DNA of 64,000 nt, from positions 27,705,299-27,769,298 of the forward strand of contig JAJEKV010000002.1 in assembly GCA_021234155.1 (NCBI GenBank), in the 5' to 3' direction. The notes under the pieces were generated by a model. The model ran no database searches, was not told where the DNA came from, and worked only from the letters and a program-made list of their open reading frames with translations. Below, piece by piece: positions 49,429 to 60,038 of this stretch. Source of the DNA: Isoetes taiwanensis. Its lineage: Eukaryota > Streptophyta > Lycopodiopsida > Isoetales > Isoetaceae. How positions within the stretch are numbered: the first letter of the stretch is position 1; every line of letters begins with the position of its first letter. The translations under genes and the position numbers were made by a program.

Positions 49429-49815
49429 TCAATCTCCATCCACTAGATCCTGCATAGTAATATCAGCAACTCCACTGTTTCCCAAGATGGTAAGAAGAGT
49501 ATCCAGTACACTTGTCTGGAAATTGGTGAAGTCAAGAAGCAGCAGCACGTGAGCCTCCCTTTTCTGCTGCCATTTGTGGTAAAGATTGGTAAAGTGAGGC
49601 TTAAGACTGTTGTACCTCCATACCTCAGCCCGTTTCAACACTTTCTTAATAGCTTTGGCATGTATAACCTCTTGTTTCAGTTGGACCAGCCTCTCATGAA
49701 GTTCCGACCGAGGCAGTTGTGATTCCTCCTCATCCGAGTCTGCAGCAACTCCCATTGCTCGATCCATACTCCCAACTCTATAGAGTCTCCTCTGTGCATC
49801 TGTGCAAAACATCAT
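49429..49815 (-). CDS. LINE small third frame (ORF3 candidate)
   Basis: A 128-codon frame overlaps the end of ORF2 by 38 bp in another frame. It has an acidic stretch (A-D-S-D-E-E-E-S-Q), a heptad-like helix (E-L-H-E-R-L-V-Q-L-K-Q-E-V) and a Leu-rich segment, and ends 270 bp before the poly-A tail. It could be a separate ORF3, a C-terminal extension of ORF2 reached by frameshift, or fortuitous. No family is recognised. Confidence 0.35.
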   Translation of the reverse strand: MMFCTDAQRRLYRVGSMDRAMGVAADSDEEESQLPRSELHERLVQLKQEVIHAKAIKKVLKRAEVWRYNSLKPHFTNLYHKWQQKREAHVLLLLDFTNFQTSVLDTLLTILGNSGVADITMQDLVDGD

Positions 49816-52800
49816 CTGAAATGGTTAGATTAGTTAGAAAGAAATCATATAATCCATAGAATTTTCCCAGAGTGTTCCAAGTTGGATCATATTTCTTTCC
49901 TTTAATCATCCTATGAGCTATGGCTGTGATTTGGATGATATCAACAAAAGCTCTCTTAAGCCAAATGATGGAGGGGGGCTGATCATTAATAACAACCCTA
50001 TTCCTGTGTAACCAGACGACCCAGCAACTCAAAGTTCTTGTGGTACTTTCCAACCTGTCCTTAGTATCCCAAAAACTTAGCAGATTTTGATCTGTAGGGG
50101 TACCTTTATTGATCTGGGCAGACCAACTCCAAAACTCAATCAACCATGGACATGTAAAGACATGGTTTGAAGTTTCCACCTGGCCACACTGAGGACACAA
50201 ATTAGACACAGATCTATCAAATTTTGCTCTTTTCTGATTTGTTTGCAAACTCTGGTGAACAGCCAGCCACCTAAAAGCTTTGATTTTATTAGCAGAATAG
50301 CCTGACCATCCTTGTGCACATATTTCTGCAAGTTTGTCTTCACTGCACTGCCATAAAGATCCTGCCTTGGAGAGTTTATGTGGTACCAGAGCCTTATAGA
50401 TTTCTCTGACAGAATACCATTCTTTGTTATTCAAATGCCATGTACTTGTATTTTGACTGAACTCTTCATATCCCTCCATTCTACTTATAATTGTCCTGAA
50501 TATTTCTTTGTCTAGTTCTGATCCCTTTGTTTTCTCTGCTAATTCCTCCCAAGTCATCCATCTTTCCTGCACCCTCAGATCCTCAAAAGTTCTAATGCCA
50601 CTATTGTGCCACTGCATGTATTTTTGTGGGTGTTTTAAAGCAAGACAGCCTATGTTTTCTGATGCAAAATCAGGGTGCCAAAAGAAATGCAAATCTTTGC
50701 TTGTAGCATCAATATTAGGGGGTCTGTAACACAAGGATGCATTATTCCAGGCCTCCAGCATCCTTTTAATAATACTAGAGGTACCCGGGCATGGGGATAG
50801 CTGGAAGAAGGCTGAGTCTGGAAGTTGATGCTTCAGGGTATGACTTCCTACAGGGAAGGATTCCTGAATCCAGAATTTCATGAGTTGTAAAGCAGGGGAT
50901 GGCCTAGTGGCATAAATAGCTTTCCATACCATTTTAGCTGCTAATGCCTGAGCTTGAATGAACATGTCCTTACAGCCCATACCACCATCTTTTTTAGGTT
51001 TTATTAGATCTGCCCATGCCACTTTATGAGAACCTTGCCATATGAATTTCCTAATTGCAGCCTCCATTTTATTATAAGAGTTTTTGTCTCCAACAATTGC
51101 AGACGAGAAGTACACATGTGTACTACTTATGACAGCATTAGCAATTTCAATTCTACCTGCCAATGATAATGAGGAGGTGTACATGGATAACTTTCTCTTA
51201 ATTCTGGTCACAATTGGTTCCCACAGGCCTTGTAGAGAACTGTTAATTGATAAAGGAATTCCCAGAATACTTGTGGCAGAATTTGCTCTCAAAATTTTGA
51301 TCCCTTGTAACATTGTATCCTGAGAGTCATAAATAATTGCACTCTTGTTTTTGTTCAGTCTGACACCTGCAGCATCTCCAAACTCATCCATAGCAGCCAA
51401 AAAATTTTCCAGACTCTTACCCTCTTTTTCCAAAAAAACAAAAGTGTCATCTGCATATTGCATCATTGTGAAAAAACCTTTATTGTCTGGGAGCTGAAGA
51501 CTCTTGATATCTCCCTGAAGTTGCAATTGCATAGCCTTCCTGGTCACCATCTCAGCTACAATGAGAAACAGGTAAGGGGCCAAAGGGCACCCTTGCGGCT
51601 TGCCTGACCCCTCTTTGACACTTGAATAAATTGGTAGGTGTGCCATTGACAATCAATGCTGATGCAGAGTTAACATTGAAACTCCATACCTTTTTGTAGA
51701 CACTGCTAGGAAGTCCAATATGTGTCATAGCTTTCTCCAAGAACTGCCAGCTTATTGTATCATATGCTCTTTTGAAATCCAGCTTGAGCAGCATACAGTT
51801 TTGTCCCGATCTCTTGTTCCAGTGTAGTCCTTCAGCAGCTCCAATATAATTTTCCAATATATTCCTCTGAGGTAAGAAAGCTGATTGGCAAGGATTGATT
51901 GTTGAGTGCAGAAACATTTTTAATCTATTTGCCAATATCTTTGCCAGGACCTTGTAACTTGTGTTTGTCAGAGAAATTGGTCTCCAATCCCCAATACCTT
52001 TTGGACAGTCCACCTTTGGAATAAGTGTTATGTGGCCAGCATTTATTGCTGGGTTAAGACTATTGGCCTTCCAGGCACCTTGAAAGAAAGTTATCAGGTC
52101 ATCTTTCATAATTTCCCAAAATTCTACATAAAACTCGGGCTGGAATCCATCTGGTCCAGGGCTCTTTCCAGCAGCCATGGATTTAAGAGTCTCCCAAATT
52201 TCTTTCTCTTGTGGAATTGCTAGTAGTTCTTCATCCTTTAGTTCCTCCTTAGCTTTAGGAATATTATGGAAAAAGTTCCCAATAACCTGCTCATCTACAT
52301 GATAACTCTGAAACATGTTCCTATATTCTTCATGAAAAAACTCTTCTATTCCCTTTTGATCTTCAATAATTTTACCATTATTATCATTCACTTTCACAAT
52401 ACCATTGTTGAGGATTCTACTTTTGGCTGCCCTGAAGAAGAAGGCTGAACTTCCCTTATCCATACCATTGATGTATAAACACCTACTTCTCACAGCAAGA
52501 GATTTGGCCTCTCTCTCTTCTATGACCTTAACCTTTTTCTCAAGCTCCTCCTCCTCTTGCTGTACTCGCTTGTTGTTCTTATCTTGAAAAAGTTTTTTCC
52601 TGATTTCACTGATCTTAAGATAAATATCATTCTTTTCTTTCCTCTTTTCCTTAATCCATTCTCTGCCCCACTTTTTGATCCAACCTTTAAACAACCTCAG
52701 CCTTATAGTGAAAGCTTTCATAGACTCAGTTTTTGGTAGAGGAGGCAAGGAACTATAAAAAGCCTTGAATTCATCACAAAACTTTTTACACTTCAATAGC

Positions 52801-53555
52801 TCTGTGTTAAATTTAAATGGGATGTTCTGACCACCCTTACATGCATCAATTTTGTCATCCAAAAACTGTGGAAGATGGTCCGAAATTGAATTCCCTGTGT
52901 CAGCAGTGACTACCACATTATCCCATTTGAGCAAAGATTTATTACAGAGATAAAATCTATCAAGTGAACAATAGATTCTCTCATCCCCTTTTCTTTTATT
53001 ACTCCAGGAATATGTTTGAGATGAGGATGGAGGGATATATATACAATCAGTCATTAGCAGATCCCAAGCATCCCTTTCTTTCCTTGACATATTTAGTTTT
53101 TTCCCCAACTTTTGATCCCATTGTGGAGTGTTGTTGAAATCCCCTGCTATCAAGTAATTTTCCACTTGGTTACCATCAATCTACTGTTTCATTTGTACCC
53201 ACTGATCAGCCCTTTCACTTGGCTCAGTAGATGCATAGACATTGAAAATTCCAATCTTTTCTGCACCTTTCTCCAGAACTGCTACAGTCCATCTGCCTGA
53301 AATATGTGTAAATTTCTGACAGCAACTAAATCCTTTCCAAACCATACACACACCACCCTTAGTTCCATCTGCAGTGGCATATATAGAGTCACCATTGGGA
53401 ATGATCCAAGCCCCCAAGTGTTGGGATTCAAAACTTGGAAGTCTATGTTCCTGCAATAGAATAATGTCAGCCTTCATCTCCTTAAGAGCAATGAGTGCCC
53501 TTTTTCTTTTGAGGGGGCCCTTTATCCCCCTCATATTCCAAGTAACAATCCTCAT
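49778..53555 (-). pseudogene. LINE ORF2: endonuclease, reverse transcriptase, zinc finger (two breaks)
   Basis: The ATG at 53553-53555 begins M-R-I-V-T-W-N-M-R-G, an APE-type endonuclease start, with L-L-Q-E-H-R and later G-D-F-N-N-T. RT blocks follow: G-K-S-P-G-P-D-G-F, G-D-W-R-P-I-S-L-T, L-D-F-K-R-A-Y-D-T-I-S-W, Q-G-C-P-L-A-P and M-Q-Y-A-D-D-T-F with the catalytic Asp pair. The C-terminal finger is C-P-Q-C-x7-N-H-V-F-x-C-P. A TAG interrupts the endonuclease at 53181-53183 in an otherwise continuous frame. Near 51600-51615 a 7-bp insertion (GCCGCAA on the minus strand, next to another CAA) shifts the frame just before G-C-P-L-A-P. Without these breaks the frame would be complete. Confidence 0.92.
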
Positions 53556-55630
53556 TAGGCAGGGTATTTTATTCTTGCCTGGGACCTTAAGTTAAAGGAC
53601 GGGCTATTGGCAGAGAAATGGACCTTTTTGCTGCCTTTCTTGGTCATAGGGGTATAGAACATCTCAAGTTCATCCTTGTTAGCCTTTGGTTCCTCCATTT
53701 TGTGATCAATTGGGCTTATTGGGTTTGATCCCAGGCCATTTGATTTTTTAGTCAACACTACCCGGCCTTCTAGACTTATTAGTCCACTAGATTTCTCCAG
53801 TCCTAGGCTAGAAGGTGTTATAGGCCTGTGCTCAAACTGATCCACTTCACCCTGGCCTTTGATAGGACTTATAGGGATTAAAGTAGAGCTAGTCATGTTT
53901 GAATCCTCATCTTGTTCCTTCCCTTCTCCAATCTTCTCAGCATCTATGGGCATATCTTCCATTGGAGATCTGGTGTAGAATTTGAATTTGCAGCCATCCA
54001 CTAGATTTGCTGGTGTTGAGAATTCGGTTGGGGTAGCAGGAACCCTCTCCCCATTTTCAATTTCTTGTTCTCTTTCCATTATGTCTAAGAGAACATCACA
54101 TAGTTCAGGGCTTTCTGTAATTTTTCCTGGAGTAGAAAAATTAATGTTTTTTGGTGTTACTTCTTCATGAGCATGAGAGCCTTCTCCTTTATGCAACAGT
54201 GTACCACCAATAGACAGATCCGAGTCAGAGGATTCGGGATATGCATTGACTGGAGGAAATTCAGATTCCTGAATGGTAAGGGTGTTTTTCCTGAGTTGAT
54301 GGGCAGGTGTGACAACCATTTCATTCTGTTGAAGATCTATTACCCCCTTACCTTTATCATCAGTCGGGTTCAAATCAGCAGGGCTTATTAAGTCTTTGGA
54401 TTTCTCCAATCCTTGGCCTGCTGGTCTGTTGAGGACCTTGACTTGACTTGCCATTCTTGAATTCTTTTCCTTTTCCTTCCATTGTTTTCTGCTGGCTTTT
54501 TCATTGTTTTTTTGTTGTTGCTGCTCCACAAATTTTGATTTTGCTTTTTCCTTCCTTGCTTTTTTGTAGGCACTACCATTCTTGTGTTGTCTTCTTTTCT
54601 TGGTTCCTGGAGTCCAATGGTCATTTCTTTGAGTTGTTTCTCCCTTGTTTTCAGAAATACCATTAGTATTTCTCTGATCATATCCTTCTTGATTGTTTCT
54701 GGAGTTGGATTTAGGTAAATCAGGTCTGACTTGCTTAAATCCCTTGCATACTCCTCCACCATGAAGTCTCAAACCACAGATATTGCAAGGACTTGGAAGG
54801 CCTTGCCAATTTACTTTTAGGCATTTCTGTTCTCCAAAAAAGTCTTGATATTGGACTGAAGATGGGATCGGGTTTAAGATGTTCAGTTGGATCCAGACCT
54901 TTGGTGCCCTTTCAGGGACTGATTCCCATCCAATGTATTCCCCAATTGAAGAGAATAACCTCTTAAAAATGTCCTCATGCCAATAAATTGGACTGAGGCC
55001 TTGAACAGAGCAAGAGGCCGGGTGGTAGAGTTCCTTGAGGTTCTGTGGGTCAAATTTTGCCTTCCACTTCTGAAAATAAAACTGGGTATTGGCTTTAAAA
55101 ATGGTACCTTGTTTGAGGAGGAGTTGAACAGATTGTTCATTTCCACATTCAACAACAAAAAAAGGAAAATCGAGCCAATACATCCCTGTTACCTCAATGT
55201 TCCTGTTTATTTTGCAAATTTCATTCCTTAGCTGACTGAGCTTCACACCCTCATGCCTTATACATCCTATTACTACCTTGGTTTCAAGCTGTTTAAGTCT
55301 ATCAGGGACATAAACATGTTGGAGGGAAGGGATACCTTTGAATTCATGGCTGCTTCTCCTCTTGATCTTGTCAAGTTGGGCCCTCTGCTCTGCATTGATC
55401 TCGTCCAAGATCGGCTGCACCAAATGTGACTGCATTTGAATAGCTGGAATCGAACATGATCTCGTCATCCGGCTCCCTTCCGCCATGCTCGGAATCAGCC
55501 AATCTCCACAGGTAAAGTAGGTATTTTTACTACTGTCAAGATTTTTTATCCCCTTTTCAGTCATACATCGTGCCATTTCAATCATCTGGATCCTATTCTG
55601 ACGTGACATCTGCCTGAAAAACATCACCAT
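53555..55630 (-). CDS. LINE ORF1: nucleic-acid-binding protein with CCHC knuckle
   Basis: An intact 691-codon frame. A conserved N-terminal region (Y-W-L-D-F-P-F-F-V-V-E-C to V-W-I-Q-L-N) matches the DUF4283-type domain of plant LINE ORF1 proteins. Near residue 282 lies a knuckle C-N-I-C-G-L-R-L-H-G-G-G-V-C (CX2CX4HX4C). A long Lys/Gln-rich basic region (K-K-R-R-Q-H-K-N) follows, then a Ser/Pro-rich acidic tail. ORF1 proteins coat the LINE RNA. Its TAA (53557-53555) shares the A with the ATG of ORF2, giving TAATG. Confidence 0.88.
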   Translation of the reverse strand: MVMFFRQMSRQNRIQMIEMARCMTEKGIKNLDSSKNTYFTCGDWLIPSMAEGSRMTRSCSIPAIQMQSHLVQPILDEINAEQRAQLDKIKRRSSHEFKGIPSLQHVYVPDRLKQLETKVVIGCIRHEGVKLSQLRNEICKINRNIEVTGMYWLDFPFFVVECGNEQSVQLLLKQGTIFKANTQFYFQKWKAKFDPQNLKELYHPASCSVQGLSPIYWHEDIFKRLFSSIGEYIGWESVPERAPKVWIQLNILNPIPSSVQYQDFFGEQKCLKVNWQGLPSPCNICGLRLHGGGVCKGFKQVRPDLPKSNSRNNQEGYDQRNTNGISENKGETTQRNDHWTPGTKKRRQHKNGSAYKKARKEKAKSKFVEQQQQKNNEKASRKQWKEKEKNSRMASQVKVLNRPAGQGLEKSKDLISPADLNPTDDKGKGVIDLQQNEMVVTPAHQLRKNTLTIQESEFPPVNAYPESSDSDLSIGGTLLHKGEGSHAHEEVTPKNINFSTPGKITESPELCDVLLDIMEREQEIENGERVPATPTEFSTPANLVDGCKFKFYTRSPMEDMPIDAEKIGEGKEQDEDSNMTSSTLIPISPIKGQGEVDQFEHRPITPSSLGLEKSSGLISLEGRVVLTKKSNGLGSNPISPIDHKMEEPKANKDELEMFYTPMTKKGSKKVHFSANSPSFNLRSQARIKYPA

Positions 55631-55962
55631 CTAACCCTCCATGTCCTTGTCACTGCCCTCTATTCCAACTTTCCCCTGTCCCCCTGTTTTCTGCCCCTCA
55701 ACTGTTACATTCTCAACCAGGTCCCGAATCCCAATACTCGTGTTCCTCAATTGGCCATCTGTTGGCCCCACATATGTTTTGCACATCCTGTCCCCTTACC
55801 TTTTCCACGATCGTCTCACCAAGCGCCTAACCTAGCGCCATACCAAGAACCTCCTCGTCTGTCTTCTCCGATTTTGGTCTATGGAAGAATCTCGGACATG
55901 GAAATTTTCACCCGAGAGCTGAGTAGCTAGAAGTATTACGAAAATGAATGGGACTATCGACC

Positions 55963-56664
55963 TTACCAGGCCATGGCCAAAACTAGACTTGAAACTGGAA
56001 TACTGTCTACTAGAACCAATGCTATTGGCCATCTCACCAAATCATGCACCTGCGGCATTTCTGCACAAGCCTGACAGCGCATAGAAACATTTTCGGGCAT
56101 GGGCAACAAATTCACAATAGAAACCCCTATCCATTCTTCACCCAACTTCATGTCAGACACATCATCGTTTGGATCTGTGAAGACGATGACACCTGAAGCA
56201 TAAGGCATATTGCAGCACTCATGCAGTAACGCGCATGTCTTCTCCACTAGTTGATCTCTACAAATCCCATGCACTTCACTTGGTTTACTGTTTTCTACAC
56301 TACCATTTTCTCTGACCTGCCAATTTATCCGTTTAATCTGACCAGGTGGTGTGCTAACATCGGGTGCTGCATGGATTTCATTCTTAAGGTCGCTTTTGGA
56401 CCAAAGAACAAAGCTACCGATATCTTCGCCTAGCTTGTTCAATTCTGGTTCGGGAAACGGAAGTGGTATCTGCCCATCAAAGACAACTACAACAGAAACT
56501 ACTATCAAATCTTCTGGCACAGGAACGTTGTGGTATTGTATGAAGTTATGCACTCTGCCTTCAGCCACTTTCTTCCCCAACAAGTAGAACGACTGTAAAG
56601 CTTCCATCCTACAAAAAAGGTCAACATTGCTCGTCAACATCGCGATCGCGATCCTCTGGACCAC
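55963..56664 (-). CDS. DUF8039-like (En/Spm-associated) protein, right copy
   Basis: A 233-codon frame. Its centre reads V-P-V-P-E-D-L-I-V-V-S-V, L-P-F-P-E-P-E-L-N-K-L-G-E-D-I-G-S-F-V-L-W-S-K-S-D-L-K. That is the pattern of the plant domain annotated as DUF8039, found in En/Spm-type transposon proteins and relatives (family recall, not a search). The C-terminal block from C-C-N-M-P-Y-A-S-G-V-I-V-F to C-Q-A-C-A-E-M-P-Q-V-H-D-L aligns with the fragment at 148-456. The first codon used here is uncertain, and the protein may extend upstream through an intron. It is divergent to the ParB-methyltransferase-like gene starting near 57030, with palindromes between them. Confidence 0.55.
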   Translation of the reverse strand: MVQRIAIAMLTSNVDLFCRMEALQSFYLLGKKVAEGRVHNFIQYHNVPVPEDLIVVSVVVVFDGQIPLPFPEPELNKLGEDIGSFVLWSKSDLKNEIHAAPDVSTPPGQIKRINWQVRENGSVENSKPSEVHGICRDQLVEKTCALLHECCNMPYASGVIVFTDPNDDVSDMKLGEEWIGVSIVNLLPMPENVSMRCQACAEMPQVHDLVRWPIALVLVDSIPVSSLVLAMAW

Positions 56665-57000
56665 ATTGGTAAGAAATCTCTATGGTCTACGAAGAAATCA
56701 TTTTCCTCCAGGATTGCACGATATAATACCTCAACAAGATCGCGAACGCGATCATCTGGACCACTTTGGTACATAAATAACTAGAATCTTCTTCAAATGT
56801 AACTAGAATCTTCTTCAAATCTAACTAAAATCTTCTTCAGCTCTAACTATTTTAGATATGACATTTAAAAAACATTTTCTTTGGGGATTTACCTCGACAA
56901 GATCGCAGTCGCGATTATTTCGATGCGAGCAGATGTAGAACGTGTACCTCACGTCGCGTTAAACATCGATATCTCAGCAGGAGCGCAGTCGCGATTCCTT
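56639..57000. promoter_or_regulatory. Shared intergenic region with ATCGCGNNCGCGAT palindromes
   Basis: Four palindrome-like sites occur in 360 bp: CATCGCGATCGCGATCC (56639), AGATCGCGAACGCGATC (56735), AGATCGCAGTCGCGATT (56900) and GAGCGCAGTCGCGATT (56978). The first two are followed by CTCTGGACCACATTGG or ATCTGGACCACTTTGG, so the conserved unit extends beyond the dyad. A 23-bp tandem repeat containing ACTAGAATCTTCTTCAAAT (three copies, 56783-56850) lies between sites two and three. Confidence 0.75.
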
Positions 57001-57029
57001 TACGCAGAGATCCGAGCTGGTGCAGATGA

Positions 57030-60000
57030 GCAACAAACTGGTTAAGAGCTCAGGCCAAGAAGAAGAATGTAAAGCCTGTCTCTTTAGCAGAGGACTCTAC
57101 CCAGACCAGAGCCTTGTCTGTGGAGCCTGTTTCCACTTCCTATCCTTCAGCTATTATTCATCCTACACAGCCTTTGGCTATTTGTGCTCCCCCTGTTCCA
57201 ACAAAAGACACGACGGTCCCCAACAAGATTTCAAAGTTCACGATCAACCTCCGCAAGCTGACAACTTCAGATAGTGGAGAGCCTTCATCTTCTGTCACAG
57301 GAATATCTTCTTCGAAAAGCTTAGCATGGCCCGTTATATCTGAACTGCCAACTGAGTTTAAATTCAATCACGAGGAAGAACGTAAGTTGGCTGAGCAAAC
57401 TGCACAGAAGCTTGAACAGTTTAAGCGGTTTTATCCGCTTGGTGTGAACTAGTTTAGGAAGGTCTCTATTTTTTATTGCGAGCCAGCTCCTGCTAATCTA
57501 ACCCATCGGATGCGTTCAAACGACCATGTGCAAACACTTGTGAAGAGCTTCAAGACGTATCCTACGGAGGTCCTCACACCGGCCGATGTTGTCCCCTTCG
57601 ACCCAATTATCAGGTGATTGTTATTATCCATCATAATTGTTTTGTAGCTTCCTAACTTATCAGCGTGCATTATTTTAGGAAAAAGAATACCTGGAACACA
57701 GAAGCTGATTTGAAGGGCAAGAAATTTTGGATAATTTCAGGTAACCATAGTATATGTGCAGCTCAATTGCTTTGCGGTGTTGTTGGAGAACTGGAACAGC
57801 GGCTTGAGTTTGCTAAAGCCTACGCCAGGAGAAGAACCAGAGTGCTGAATGGAAATTTGACAGATAGAGAATATATTGAATTGAGCATTCAGTGCAATGA
57901 AGTCATTGCTAACACCGTATACAGAGAGCCTTTGATAGAGAAGCTTCAACAGCTACGGCATCAACCTAAGGCATATGGATGTCCTCCGCAAGGGCCCATT
58001 GGTACTGCCACAACATCGGCATGGAAGGTATTTTCTTTTCTTAGCTCATCAACATCGCGGCCGCGATTTTCCTGACCATTTATTTTTTAGGACTTCCACG
58101 AGATAGCTACCACCACATTGAAGGTGAAGGACCTAAAAGATGAAAAACAGTTTATTTTTATGGAGGAGCGGGTCTTCAAAAAATTAATGGAAGTGGCCAA
58201 CAAATGGGTGGGCAGAAAACTCTGTGATGAACATGGGGATTTACCTGATAGGCCAACAAAGGACTTCTTCAACAAAACCTGGTTAAGATACCTTAGAGGC
58301 ATGTCTAATGCAGAGGTTTCTCAGCTGCTTGATGAGATTTTAGAAGGAAAAAACATACCTTAAGGTGCAAGCCGGATATCACGGTAGGTTTGATTGCAAG
58401 CAGCGCGCCATTGACATTAGAAGCTTGACCTTCATGCGCAAAGAGATTGTGTCCTATGCTTCCACATTGCTTCAGAAAGATTACTCTTTCTTCGAAGAAT
58501 TGTTGTCTGAGTTTCCTGCTTTCACAGAACAGCGGATCCTTGATATATCTGATTCGGATACAGAATACGTGAAAGCCAATTACAACAAAGATCATGTCGT
58601 GGGTAATTTGCCCGTTGCTTTTTTAGAACCGATTAGATCGATTTTGAAACCTGAAGAGGCTATCAAAATCAAAGAAAAGAAAAATGTTGTTCACGCAGTG
58701 ACAAAGGAAGGGATTCCTACGTCCACTCCAGTATCTGAGAATGCAACTTTGGTGTTCATTGACATTAGGGGATTCTCTACATTATGGACCTGCAAAAAGT
58801 ACATGGAACTCTTTACAAGAATATCTAGTATGACAACTGCTAATATTTATCACCTGGTTATTCTGATACGGTCTGTGAACTTGCCAGATTGCTTGTACAG
58901 TCAGAAGCAAATTCAAGGCGGGTCCCACATTTCGGTGGGTGAACAAGAAAAGGGTGAAGGAATATCAGTATTACATCACCCATATGTGCATTAACAGAAG
59001 CGACTCCAGGGTAACGTCGATATTGCCTGAGCTGGAGCTTCGTTTGACACCGGTGAGCACAACACCAAAGAGCACCCCTTGCCACCAATGCCTGTCACTG
59101 GTAATGAAGGAACTGATGAGAAAATGAAAAAAAAAATGGCAGACTTACTTCACGGGTAACCCAGATACAAGTTTGTCGGAATGGAAGGTGATCACGTGCT
59201 GAAGTGCCAGTTGAAGACATCATATGCTTACTACATTGTTGACCAGCTGGTGCCCAAGGGTGGTTGTGTCCTTGATTTCTTCTCAGCTGGTACAGCTTCC
59301 CGTGTCGCCTTAATGCAGGGAAAGAAAAGTATTGCATTCGAAAGCCAAGGTAAAGTATGCCGATTTCTTAGGGCTTTCTTGGATAAGCTTGAAAAAATGG
59401 TTTGCCAGGGCACTGGGGAGACAGTTGAAGAGGAGAAAGCAGACACTACAAATGATCCTGACAAGATCAATATAAATATTACCCAGAAAACAGATATATC
59501 TAAGCTTGATGAAATCTTGGATCAAATGGATGAGAAGAGCTACGAGGAAAGGATGCAGGAAACGAAAAGACTTCTAGAGTCTACTGAGAAAGGTATTAAT
59601 GCGCTAGAGCCTATGTTTCAAAAATTGGGGGCTTTAAACAAAAGATTTGATGCCTACATGCCTTTTCTGACAGGCAGGTCAAATTTCGAATACATAGGAA
59701 TGGACGTGGAACCTGCGCATCATGAGGGTGAGCCAAGTGGTACACAAGAGCACCAGGTTGTAGCCAAGAAAAAGAAGCTCTTCCATTCAACCGAATTCGA
59801 CTGTGGTGTCCAGAATGGCGCATCGGTGGAAGGCAGCGCAATGGATATTGAGACGGAAGGACCGGATCCACATCTCCAAGTCCTTGCACAGGCCATGTCT
59901 GTATACATCCCAGATGTAACAGGCTATACGGAGATGGACACATCTGAGGCTATAAGAAGGGGCCATGAACATGTTGCTAGGATATCTGCTGAGATAGGTG

Positions 60001-60038
60001 TTGTACCTGAATCAGTATCAGAAACCCAGATGGAGTAA
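57030..60038 (+). pseudogene. ParB-like / methyltransferase-like gene, right copy
   Basis: The first visible exon (from about 57030) ends in a ParB-like start: V-S-I-F-Y-C-E-P-A-P, H-V-Q-T-L-V-K-S-F, L-T-P-A-D-V-V-P-F. After an intron (57613-57678) come F-W-I-I-S-G-N-H-S-I-C-A-A-Q (compare G-x-H/R-R-x-x-A of ParB) and R-V-L-N-G-N-L-T-D-R-E-Y-I-E-L-S-I-Q-C-N-E, like the V-x-x-LSDEEA-x-x-N tail of ParB folds. After intron 58028-58090 a helical linker leads to L-V-F-I-D-I-R-G (Asp at 58761) and, at 59265-59291, C-V-L-D-F-F-S-A-G-T-A-S-R, then I-A-F-E-S, matching the C-terminal SAM site of N4/N6 methyltransferases. A coiled-coil tail ends at 60038. A TAG near 57450 and frameshifts near 58351, 58930 and 59045 break it as assembled. 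Confidence 0.65.
58028..58090 (+). promoter_or_regulatory. 63-bp intron carrying the right-copy palindrome
   Basis: Donor AAG|GTATTT and acceptor TTTTTTAG|GAC. Inside is ACATCGCGGCCGCGATTTTC followed by CTGACCA, the same dyad plus CTG(G)ACCA extension found upstream at 56639 and 56735. The intron occupies the same place in the protein as the left-copy intron at 5258. Confidence 0.7.
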
